DNA from: Marinomonas shanghaiensis
GTDB lineage: Bacteria; Pseudomonadota; Gammaproteobacteria; Pseudomonadales; Marinomonadaceae
Length of the DNA stretch: 64,000 nucleotides
Direction: 5' to 3'
NCBI RefSeq assembly: GCF_003259175.1
Contig: NZ_QGOK01000010.1
Coordinates: 1 to 64,000, forward strand
Both the position numbers and the translations under genes were made by a program. This document shows, in pieces, positions 45,208 to 53,234 of this stretch (position 1 is its first letter; each line of letters begins with the position of its first letter). The notes under the pieces were generated by a model. The model was given only the letters and a program-made list of their open reading frames with translations, had not been told where the DNA came from and did no database searches.

Positions 45208-47162
45208 TATCATTAGCGCAAGGACTGCATAATGTATTTGGTTTCAACGAATTCCGAGAAGGACAACAACAAACAATAGAACAATTGCTCGCAGGACACT
45301 CCTCGCTTGCGGTGTTTCCGACAGGCTCCGGAAAATCCCTGTGTTATCAATTTACAGCGACCCAACTCCCCCATTTAACATTGGTCATCTCACCCTTAAT
45401 TGCCTTAATGCACGATCAATTGGCATTTTTAAATACCAAAGGCATTCCAGCGGCTTGTCTTGACTCTAGTCAGAGCAAAGAAGAAAGCCAAGCGGTCATG
45501 TCGGGCGTACGCAGCGGCACCATCAAAATTTTAATGATTTCGGTTGAACGTTTTAAAAACGAGCGTTTTCGACGCTTTATAAAACACATTCCCATTTCCA
45601 TGCTCGTAGTAGATGAAGCTCATTGTATTTCTGAGTGGGGGCATAACTTTCGACCAGACTATTTAAAATTACCGTCATATCAACAAGAACTCGCCATTCC
45701 ATTGGTCTTGCTGTTAACCGCTACGGCAACTCGTCGAGTACAACGAGATATGGCACAAAAATTTGCTATTTTTCCCGAACATATAGTGCAAACGGGCTTT
45801 TATCGACACAACTTAGACATTGATCTAATTCCAGTACAAAACCATAACAAGCTAAACGCCTTAAAAAATATTCTCAATGAAACCCAAGGTGCGAGTATTG
45901 TTTATGTCACTCAACAAAAAACCGCCGAAGAAGTTGCTCATGCACTTCAAGCTGACGGCTACTCAGCCATCGCCTATCATGCGGGTTTAGACAGCGAGAT
46001 TCGCAGCGCCATCCAATCAGATTTTATGGCGAGCAAAACCCGTATTATCGTTGCCACTATTGCCTTTGGCATGGGGATAGACAAAGCCGATATTCGGCTC
46101 GTGGTACACTTTGACCTGCCCAAGTCCATTGAAAACTATAGTCAAGAAATCGGCCGTGCGGGCCGTGACAACAACCCCAGCCGTTGTGTACTGCTTGCTA
46201 GCTTGGAAGGATTAAGCACCTTAGAAAACTTCGTCTATGGTGATACACCAGAAGCTCATGAAATCGAGAGCTTACTGCATTACATTGCAACGCAAACCGT
46301 CGAACAAGACCATGAAAACGAATGGGAAATGCAAGGGTACGGGTTATCACAGCACACGAACATACGCGCTCTGCCATTGAAAACCCTTTTAGTTCAACTT
46401 GAACTGTGCGGCGCGATTACCCCAAAATACAGCTATTACGCCGATGTTCGCTTAAAATGGGAAGGCGATAGAAATGCTTTTGCTAGCCAAATACCCAATC
46501 AATGGCAAGCCGGCTATCAGGCCATATTAAAAGGCATTCAGTACAAAAAAATCTGGGGGACCCCCCATTTTGAAAAGCTATTTAATGAAGCGGGTTTAAC
46601 TCGAAGCGACGTTTTGCAAATCTTAGAGTTTGCTGCCGACCAACACGTTCTCACACTGGAAAGTAAGGCGCTTACCGAGGTGTTCCAAACACACCCTGAT
46701 CACTTTCATCATCCAATATTGGCAAACCAATTACAGCACTATGTTGAAGAAAAACAAAGTGCAGAGATTGAACGCCTCGCCACCATGATTCGTTTCTTTC
46801 AACTAGATCGCTGCCTAAATCACAATCTGGCACGTTATTTTGGGGATCAGAATTCGCCAGAGCATTGCGGACACTGCTCAGTTTGTCGAGGAAATGTTCT
46901 CATTTTTCAGCCGTCAACGACAAACAATGACCGAGAGTGGCAGAAGAACCTAGCGCAATATGTTCAGGAATGTGTTCAGCATATTAAAAAGAAAAGCCCA
47001 ACCACACCCATTACCGCCGTGTTAATAACGCGTTTCTTGACTGGATTAACACAACCTATCTTCACCAAGATAAAAGCCCGCCAGCTAAGCGGGTTCGGTG
47101 TGTATGAGGAACAAGGTTATTTAAGCGTATTAAACGCCGTTAAACAGCACCTTTCTAATTGA
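45204..47162 (+). CDS. RecQ-family ATP-dependent DNA helicase
   Basis: A 652-residue SF2 helicase. Motif I is FPTGSGKSLCYQ, motif II is VVDEAHCISEWGHNFRPDY (RecQ-specific extension), motif III is LTATATRR and motif VI is QEIGRAGRD. A zinc-binding Cys cluster lies near residues 545-565 (CLNHN... HCGHCSVCRG). No clear HRDC domain is seen at the C-terminus, and the region beyond the helicase core differs from canonical RecQ, so it is likely a RecQ-like paralogue. It is coupled to srkA by a 4-bp overlap. Confidence 0.9.
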   Translation: MISLAQGLHNVFGFNEFREGQQQTIEQLLAGHSSLAVFPTGSGKSLCYQFTATQLPHLTLVISPLIALMHDQLAFLNTKGIPAACLDSSQSKEESQAVMSGVRSGTIKILMISVERFKNERFRRFIKHIPISMLVVDEAHCISEWGHNFRPDYLKLPSYQQELAIPLVLLLTATATRRVQRDMAQKFAIFPEHIVQTGFYRHNLDIDLIPVQNHNKLNALKNILNETQGASIVYVTQQKTAEEVAHALQADGYSAIAYHAGLDSEIRSAIQSDFMASKTRIIVATIAFGMGIDKADIRLVVHFDLPKSIENYSQEIGRAGRDNNPSRCVLLASLEGLSTLENFVYGDTPEAHEIESLLHYIATQTVEQDHENEWEMQGYGLSQHTNIRALPLKTLLVQLELCGAITPKYSYYADVRLKWEGDRNAFASQIPNQWQAGYQAILKGIQYKKIWGTPHFEKLFNEAGLTRSDVLQILEFAADQHVLTLESKALTEVFQTHPDHFHHPILANQLQHYVEEKQSAEIERLATMIRFFQLDRCLNHNLARYFGDQNSPEHCGHCSVCRGNVLIFQPSTTNNDREWQKNLAQYVQECVQHIKKKSPTTPITAVLITRFLTGLTQPIFTKIKARQLSGFGVYEEQGYLSVLNAVKQHLSN

Positions 47163-47183
47163 CGCTGACACATTCCAAAGGCA

Positions 47184-47573
47184 CTAAGAATCGGTACTGC
47201 TGTTTTCTTTGTATACGCTCACTTCAATGAGATTGTTATCTGGATCATTAAAATAAACGGATTGGATAGGCCCCAAAGCACCAGATTTTGTAACGGGGCC
47301 TTCTAAAATAGTCACTTTGCAGGCTTTTAAATGAGCCATTACCTTATCAATTGCCCAGCTCGTAATCAGACAAACATCACCAGACCCTTCCATAGCATGA
47401 TTGCGCAATTCTTGACCAAGCAATTGAAAATTGATTTTTTGCTGACCAAAACGAACGGCTCTGCGGCCTTCACCAAACGTAATAGGTTCCATTTTTAAAA
47501 CCCTTTCATAAAAAGTGACCGCTCTCTCTATGTTCGCTACAGTCAAAACAATGTGATCAAAACGTTGAATCAT
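47184..47573 (-). CDS. VOC-family protein (glyoxalase-like)
   Basis: A 129-residue single-domain metalloprotein fold: FDHIVLTVANIERAVTFYERVL at the N-terminus and VYFNDPDNNLIEVSVY at the C-terminus, with His and Glu ligands in the expected places. The family is broad (dioxygenases, lyases, resistance proteins) and the substrate cannot be assigned. GGGAG precedes the ATG. It ends 21 bp from the convergent helicase gene. Confidence 0.85.
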   Translation of the reverse strand: MIQRFDHIVLTVANIERAVTFYERVLKMEPITFGEGRRAVRFGQQKINFQLLGQELRNHAMEGSGDVCLITSWAIDKVMAHLKACKVTILEGPVTKSGALGPIQSVYFNDPDNNLIEVSVYKENSSTDS

Positions 47574-47654
47574 GACTCCCTTCCCCTATGGTTTGAGCGA
47601 TTATTAAACCCTGTCATGCTACGAATGATTGCTTTCAATGACAAGTGTTAATGC

Positions 47655-47969
47655 CTAATCCAACAATGATTTCAGCGCCATTTCACCGTCAATAAGATTC
47701 TGCTTTTGACGTCTGTTCAGCTTTTTTACTTGATATTCCAGTACCAGCGCCTCACTTTTTGAACCTACTGGTTGCTGCCACACTAGTTCCAATGGGCCCT
47801 TACCTTTGAGATAGCGAGCGGCCCGCTTACTGACACCAGAGTGTTCTTTGAAGCGACGATCAACATCCGTACTAATGCCTGTGTAAAGCGTATTTAAACG
47901 AGTCTTTATCATATAAAGACTCCACTCACTTTCTCTTAAAAGGCCGTTTTCATTTTGTTTTTCTGTCAC
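47655..47969 (-). CDS. GIY-YIG nuclease-domain protein (YhbQ/UPF0213-like)
   Basis: A 104-residue protein with the GIY-YIG core pattern: WSLYMIKTRLNTLYTGIST, DVDRRFKEHSG and a conserved Glu in the C-terminal half (ALVLEYQVKKL). Such short stand-alone domains are common in bacteria and may act in DNA repair or are of unknown role. A GTG start with GGAG upstream is used. It is 22 bp after the LysE-type gene in the same direction. Confidence 0.88.
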   Translation of the reverse strand: MTEKQNENGLLRESEWSLYMIKTRLNTLYTGISTDVDRRFKEHSGVSKRAARYLKGKGPLELVWQQPVGSKSEALVLEYQVKKLNRRQKQNLIDGEMALKSLLD

Positions 47970-47991
47970 GTCAACACTCCATCAAAAGCAT

Positions 47992-48600
47992 TTACTGAGC
48001 AATAATCAACAACAAGGTGGACGCAGTAGCCATGCCCATACAAAGATTAAACAAACGCTGACGTTTTTGATCCGTCAACCAACGACGAATACTCACCCCC
48101 GCCCAAGCCCACATAGCAATAGCAGGAAATCCTACAACAGCAAACAAAACAATCATCCACAAGCCAGACTGAGCATACAGGTCACCCGCAATCGAAAAGG
48201 TACTCACACACCCAATCGCCATCATCCACGCTTTCGGATTGACGTATTGAAACAGCAAAGCCTGCCACCATGACATCGGAGAAGAAGACGCTTTTTTAGT
48301 GTCTAGATTGCCCACTGGTGCACTGGCAATTTTCCATGCTAACCACAATAAATACGCACAGCCTACCCATTTCAATACACTGTACAAAGGAGGATACAAG
48401 GTAAATAGTGCTCCAAGGCCAAGCAAGGTAGACAACAATAGCGTAGCAACCCCTAACACAATACCTAACATATGCGGCAAGGTTCGGCGAAAACCAAACT
48501 GAGCCCCTGATGCTAACAACATAATATTATTCGGCCCAGGCGTCACTGAGGTCACAAAAGCAAACATGGCAAGTGCTAAGAAAAAAGACACGTCTATCAT
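47992..48600 (-). CDS. LysE/RhtB-family amino-acid exporter
   Basis: A 202-residue inner-membrane exporter with six predicted helices and the family signature SVTPGPNNIMLLASG. The start at 48600 has AAGGACG upstream; a longer frame to 48657 lies within the preceding gene. Its ATG overlaps the stop codon of the DUF1127-like gene (ATGA), so translation is coupled. The divergent MocR regulator and the operator array at 48915-48984 suggest control by that regulator. The exported amino acid is unknown. Confidence 0.9.
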   Translation of the reverse strand: MIDVSFFLALAMFAFVTSVTPGPNNIMLLASGAQFGFRRTLPHMLGIVLGVATLLLSTLLGLGALFTLYPPLYSVLKWVGCAYLLWLAWKIASAPVGNLDTKKASSSPMSWWQALLFQYVNPKAWMMAIGCVSTFSIAGDLYAQSGLWMIVLFAVVGFPAIAMWAWAGVSIRRWLTDQKRQRLFNLCMGMATASTLLLIIAQ

Positions 48601-48803
48601 AGTGATCGTCCTTTCTCTTTTATGGTTAACCGCAGATCTTTCAAAAAACCCAGCCAAGTCGCTCGCGAGATTTCTGCCTGTTGACGCTCTACAGTCAAAC
48701 CAATATCCATCCTCTGCTGAGCCGTTAAGAGAGCCATCTTTTTACGTGTTTTAAAACGCACTACGCTGTGTTGAATAGAAACCAATAGGCTAACGATAAG
48801 CAT
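48597..48803 (-). CDS. DUF1127-like small protein
   Basis: A 68-residue protein starting at 48803 with AAGGAG seven bases upstream. The central segment RKKMALLTAQQRMDIGLTVER resembles DUF1127 proteins, in which an Arg-rich helix is followed by a D-I-G-L motif. Small DUF1127 proteins have been linked to RNA binding and metabolite control in alphaproteobacteria. It overlaps the start of the LysE-type gene by 4 bp and is probably the first gene of the operon. Confidence 0.75.
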   Translation of the reverse strand: MLIVSLLVSIQHSVVRFKTRKKMALLTAQQRMDIGLTVERQQAEISRATWLGFLKDLRLTIKEKGRSL

Positions 48804-48914
48804 GACACGCTCCTTTTTAATCACATTGTAGAATTCAAATGTGGTATGTGTATGAGTAGTTACTTTAAAGCATGTAATAAAAGCAATACAGACTCAGAAA
48901 ATACTCTAACCAAA

Positions 48915-48984
48915 CATACAGAAGACATAGAAAGCATACTGTATGATCCAATAAACCCCAATCTGTATGGTTAAATCCATACAG
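48915..48984. promoter_or_regulatory. Four CTGTATG half-sites between lysE operon and mocR
   Basis: CATACAG at 48915-48921 and CTGTATG at 48939-48945 form one widely spaced inverted pair. CTGTATGG (48963-48970) and CCATACAG (48977-48984) form a perfect pair with a 6-base centre. The first three half-sites start 24 bp apart, a little over two helical turns. Placed in the divergent promoter region, this is a good candidate operator for the adjacent MocR regulator, which would control its own gene and the exporter. Confidence 0.7.
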
Positions 48985-49045
48985 AAAAAGACCTACAATC
49001 AAGGGGTATATTAGTTTAAGCGTCGCCATCGAAAGGGAACACACC

Positions 49046-50470
49046 ATGATACTCTATAAAAATTTAGCCAATCGCCTACGAGAGCACATACAGCATGATT
49101 TCTATAAGCCTGGTGACAAGCTCCCATCAGTCCGACAGCTGGCTCAAGAACATGGTGTAAGCATCTCTACGGTCCAAGAAGCTTATCGCCAACTAGAACA
49201 AGATGCCCTTGTAGAGGCGCGACCTAAATCGGGTTACTTTGTCTGTTCTCGCAAAAAAGACAGTTTACCCAGTGTTTCTAGACCCCCACAGCGTCCTTTA
49301 GAAGTGTCGCAGTGGGAAGAAGTACTCAATATGCTGATGATTCGCAGTAATCACAAAGGCGTACAGTTACAGCACGCGATGCCAGACATGACAGCGCCAA
49401 CATTAAAGCCCTTGCTGAAGACCTTAGCGGATCTTGCCAAACAAAAACCAGAGCTTGGCTTGGGTTATGCCGATATTCGTGGCACGGAAGAGCTACGGAC
49501 TCAGCTTTGCCGGCTTGCCGTCGCCTCTGGCTGCCAATTACACCCAGATGACGTGGTGGTGACATCTGGCTGCCAAGAAGCCTTATCGGTTTGCCTTAGA
49601 GCCGTGACAAAACCCGGTGATATTATCGCGATTGAATCCCCCAGCTTTTATGGTTCTATGCAGGCCATTAAAGCCGCAAACCTAAAAGCCATGGAAATCC
49701 CAACCCATCCCGAAACAGGCATCAGCTTAGAGGCTTTGGAATTGGCACTAGATCAATGGCCAATCAAAGCGATTTTTGTCACCCCGACCTGCAACAATCC
49801 CATGGGCTACACCATGCCAGAGGATAAAAAGGAGCAGCTCTATCGGTTAGCACAAAGCTATGATATCGCTATTATTGAAGACGATATCTACGGTGATATC
49901 TCTTATCAATTCCCTCGCCCTAGAACCATCAAATCGTTTGATACCGATGGCCGAGTACTGTTGTGCTCTTCTTTCTCCAAAACCATCGCTCCCGGTATGC
50001 GTGTTGGCTGGATCGCTCCCGGTCGCTACAGAGATAAAGTAACACACGTAAAATACGTGAGCAGCTCTATGTGCCCAGTACTCCCTCAACTCGCCATCGC
50101 GAAGTTCATTCGTCTAGGCGGCTACGCCAAGCACATACGTCAAATGAGGCAACACTACGAGCAACAACGTGACCATCTACTTAATGCCATTAAAACCTAT
50201 CTGCCCAGTGATACCAGAGTCAGCTACCCTGACGGCAGCTTTATTTTATGGGTAGAGCTTCACACCCACCTTGATAGCATGAAATTGGTAGAACACTGCC
50301 GTGAAGAAGGCGTCGGCTTTGCTCCCGGCCCACTTTTCTCTGCTACGGGTAAATATCGCAATTGTTTCCGACTCAACTTTAGTGAACAAAGCGCCGAAAA
50401 ACGTGAATGGGCAATCAAAACGTTAGCAACGATTTTACAGGGCGTTGAGTTACGAGCAAAAGTCGGGTGA
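49046..50470 (+). CDS. MocR/GntR-type regulator with aminotransferase domain
   Basis: A 474-residue chimera: a GntR winged helix (about 1-75; KPGDKLPSVRQLAQEHGVSISTVQEAYRQL) joined to a fold-type I aminotransferase domain (about 115-470) with the PLP lysine in CSSFSKTIAPGMRVGW. MocR proteins use the PLP domain as a sensor for amino acids or PLP-related ligands. The gene is divergent from the LysE-type exporter operon, which is the natural target. Half-sites for binding are present between them. Confidence 0.92.
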   Translation: MILYKNLANRLREHIQHDFYKPGDKLPSVRQLAQEHGVSISTVQEAYRQLEQDALVEARPKSGYFVCSRKKDSLPSVSRPPQRPLEVSQWEEVLNMLMIRSNHKGVQLQHAMPDMTAPTLKPLLKTLADLAKQKPELGLGYADIRGTEELRTQLCRLAVASGCQLHPDDVVVTSGCQEALSVCLRAVTKPGDIIAIESPSFYGSMQAIKAANLKAMEIPTHPETGISLEALELALDQWPIKAIFVTPTCNNPMGYTMPEDKKEQLYRLAQSYDIAIIEDDIYGDISYQFPRPRTIKSFDTDGRVLLCSSFSKTIAPGMRVGWIAPGRYRDKVTHVKYVSSSMCPVLPQLAIAKFIRLGGYAKHIRQMRQHYEQQRDHLLNAIKTYLPSDTRVSYPDGSFILWVELHTHLDSMKLVEHCREEGVGFAPGPLFSATGKYRNCFRLNFSEQSAEKREWAIKTLATILQGVELRAKVG

Positions 50471-50667
50471 ACCAATCCACCTGCTTTTGCGTAGTAAACA
50501 AATATCAACTCAATAGTCGAGCCACGTTTGCGACATCGTCTTGTAAAGAAACGCAAATACACTTAAAGCCTTGATGTAAAAACGCAATAATCCAATACCT
50601 TGCTCATCTAATGTCATCTACAGAGCATAATGCTATGTACTCAGCCTTCTTGAAACTAGGAATGTGA

Positions 50668-52050
50668 ATGATCACTCGACCTTGCTTGAACATAATAGGG
50701 TTACTCTGCCTAAGCATGGCACTGATCGCCTGTAGCCCTACACAAACACGTGAAGACTTCGCGAGTTTGGCACAAAGCGATCTAGACGCAGTCAGCGAAT
50801 CCAAAGCCACCCATTGGCAAACAATGGACAAAATCGCGCCAGCAAGTTACTTAACAGATCTGATCAACGACCCGCAACTAGAGGGCTTAATTCAACAAGC
50901 CCTGCAGGCCAACCCGAGCCTACAAAAAACACAGCTTACGTTGCAAGCCAGTCTATGGAGCCTAAAAAGCCAACAAGGCGATTCACTCCCCAGTGTTGAA
51001 GCCGGCTTTTCAAGCAATAAGTCAGAAGGCGAGAGTACCAGCTATAAGGCCGATCTGAGCATTAGCTGGGAAGCCGACTTGTGGCAAAAACTTGCACAAG
51101 CAGAACAAGCCACAGCAAAAACCCTCGCCAGCGATGAAGCGCTTTTTCAGGCCAGTCGAGACACCTTGGTCGCCAATGTTATTAAATCTTGGCTTGCGAT
51201 TACGGCAAAGCAACACGCCATCACCATCGAAGAAAAACGCCTCGCCCTGTTGGAAGCCAATGAAAAACTCATTTTAAAACGCTTCAGAAATGGTCTAGGG
51301 GATTTAGAAGCATTAGATGAATCGCGCACTTCCGCCTCCCAGTCGAAAGCAGACCTAGTGGAATACCAAGAAAATCTGGCCATCGAAATACGTAATTTAC
51401 AGCTGTATTTAGGCCGTACTGACCCTGTAGATTTTGTAATAAATGCGGATTACCCCAGGGTAAATCTTACCCTTAGTGATTTCCCAAACCAAAACTTGCA
51501 ACGCCGGCCTGACTTAAAGTCTGCGTATTTAGCCATTGAAGCAGCGGATTTAAACACCTCTGTTGCCTACAAAGACATGCTGCCCAGTATCAGTCTCAGC
51601 GCAACCTTGAGCGAAACGGCAGCCTCACCAAGAACCGCGTTATTTGGCTCTCCCATTTGGTCTTTATTGGGGCAAATTACTCAGCCGCTTTATCAAGGAG
51701 GACAGTTAAAAGCCGCCGCAGAAATCGCCAAGTTAGAAACCGCCCAAGCCTATCAAGAATACCGCGATACGCTGTTAACAGCGGTTAATGAAGTCGAAAA
51801 TACCCTAGGACAAGAACGCGTCTTGTCTCAACAAGTGCGCCATATACAGGACGCTCTTGCCAGCTCGCAAAAAAACCTCAATCAGTATGAGAAAAAATAT
51901 CGTACTGGCCTCGTTGAATTAAACGATTTGATCAACGTCCAAGAAACCACCTTTGATTTAGAAGCGCAATTGGACAATTTAATTTACCAACACTTATCTA
52001 ACAGAGTCGATTTAGGGCTCGCACTTGGGCTTGGAGTAAAATCGGAATGA
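50668..52050 (+). CDS. Outer-membrane efflux lipoprotein (TolC/NodT type)
   Basis: A 460-residue outer-membrane channel subunit of a tripartite efflux pump. The lipoprotein signal is LCLSMALIAC. Two efflux repeats with long coiled-coil regions follow (about 70-260 and 275-455), with family segments NPSLQKTQLTLQAS and TAVNEVENTL. AGGAA lies upstream of the start. The stop overlaps the adaptor gene by 4 bp (ATGA), so the pump genes form one coupled operon. Confidence 0.92.
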   Translation: MITRPCLNIIGLLCLSMALIACSPTQTREDFASLAQSDLDAVSESKATHWQTMDKIAPASYLTDLINDPQLEGLIQQALQANPSLQKTQLTLQASLWSLKSQQGDSLPSVEAGFSSNKSEGESTSYKADLSISWEADLWQKLAQAEQATAKTLASDEALFQASRDTLVANVIKSWLAITAKQHAITIEEKRLALLEANEKLILKRFRNGLGDLEALDESRTSASQSKADLVEYQENLAIEIRNLQLYLGRTDPVDFVINADYPRVNLTLSDFPNQNLQRRPDLKSAYLAIEAADLNTSVAYKDMLPSISLSATLSETAASPRTALFGSPIWSLLGQITQPLYQGGQLKAAAEIAKLETAQAYQEYRDTLLTAVNEVENTLGQERVLSQQVRHIQDALASSQKNLNQYEKKYRTGLVELNDLINVQETTFDLEAQLDNLIYQHLSNRVDLGLALGLGVKSE

Positions 52051-53234
52051 AGTACCTTTCTCAGTGGATCACCTTACTGCTGGCTGGCATCGCCATTGCG
52101 GGCGTTTATTTTTATGTAACTCACGCTATGGAAGCCCAAAAAAATAGAATACAAACACCCCGTCCAGCCGCGCCAGAACAGGCGGTAGAGCTTTCAACTC
52201 TCACCACTACGACAGGCAGCTATGCGGCTACCATTAACGCTTCAGGGCTAGTCAAACCAAGATATTCACTCACGATGACAAGCCAAGTGAGTGGTGAAGT
52301 CATTCGTCTTTCCAACCAATTTGAATCAGGCCAAGTGATTAAAAAAGGCCAAGAGCTAGGGCAACTGCAAAACAGTGAGCTCAATAGCTCAGTCGCCAGC
52401 GCAAAAAATACACTAGCTGCCGCTGAGCTTGCCCTTAAAGAAGAAATTCGCCAAGGAGAACAGGCCAAAGCCGAATGGCAAGCGGCGGGATTTGCAGGGG
52501 AACCTGACTCAGATTTAGTACTGAGAGCCCCTCAACTTGCGGCCGCCAAGACTGAAGTAGAAGCCGCAAAAGCCGCCCTAGACAATGCGCAAACCAAATT
52601 AGCCTATACAAAATTAATCGCCCCTTTTGATGCCTTGGTCATTACGCGAAATGTGTCCCCAGGTTCGTACCTTAGTACAGGCAGTGAAATAGCCACTTTA
52701 TACAGTACAGACCGAGCCGAAATCCAACTCGATCTCTCTAACAGCGACTGGCTGAAGCTCCCCGATACAAACACATTATTGAAAAACTGGCCTGTCTTAG
52801 TATCCAGCATTGATAGCAACGAAACATGGCAGGGTAAGGTATTAAGCATCAACCAGCATATAGATGAAACAACAAGAATGCGCAGCCTTACCATCAGTGT
52901 TGATCATCCCTTGAAACAAACCCCACCGCTGATACCTGGGGCCTTTGTTGACGTTTCTATTCAAGGCAAACGCCTCGACAATTTGTGGCGCCTTCCTAAT
53001 ACTGCGTTAAGCCAAAAGAGCGAAATTTGGTATGTGGATGATGACAGTCGATTGGCTGCTTTTGAAACCACACCGCGCTTTGTCGACACTAAATACGTTT
53101 ATATTCAAGTGCCCGAGTCTATGCGTAACAGAACCTATCAGGTCCTTATTCAACCTTATAACAGTTATTTAAAGGGCACTTTAGTGAAAACACATGATAC
53201 TGCAAACGCAACCAACAAGAGCGTGCAACCATGA
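52047..53234 (+). CDS. RND efflux periplasmic adaptor
   Basis: A 395-residue membrane-fusion protein. One N-terminal membrane anchor (SQWITLLLAGIAIAGVYFYV) is followed by the lipoyl-like half motif (ASGLVKPRYSLTMTSQVSGEV), a coiled-coil hairpin (about 110-190), the second lipoyl half (LIAPFDALVITRNVSPG) and a beta-barrel domain. It links the outer-membrane channel to the RND pump. It overlaps both neighbouring genes by 4 bp. Confidence 0.93.
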   Translation: MKYLSQWITLLLAGIAIAGVYFYVTHAMEAQKNRIQTPRPAAPEQAVELSTLTTTTGSYAATINASGLVKPRYSLTMTSQVSGEVIRLSNQFESGQVIKKGQELGQLQNSELNSSVASAKNTLAAAELALKEEIRQGEQAKAEWQAAGFAGEPDSDLVLRAPQLAAAKTEVEAAKAALDNAQTKLAYTKLIAPFDALVITRNVSPGSYLSTGSEIATLYSTDRAEIQLDLSNSDWLKLPDTNTLLKNWPVLVSSIDSNETWQGKVLSINQHIDETTRMRSLTISVDHPLKQTPPLIPGAFVDVSIQGKRLDNLWRLPNTALSQKSEIWYVDDDSRLAAFETTPRFVDTKYVYIQVPESMRNRTYQVLIQPYNSYLKGTLVKTHDTANATNKSVQP

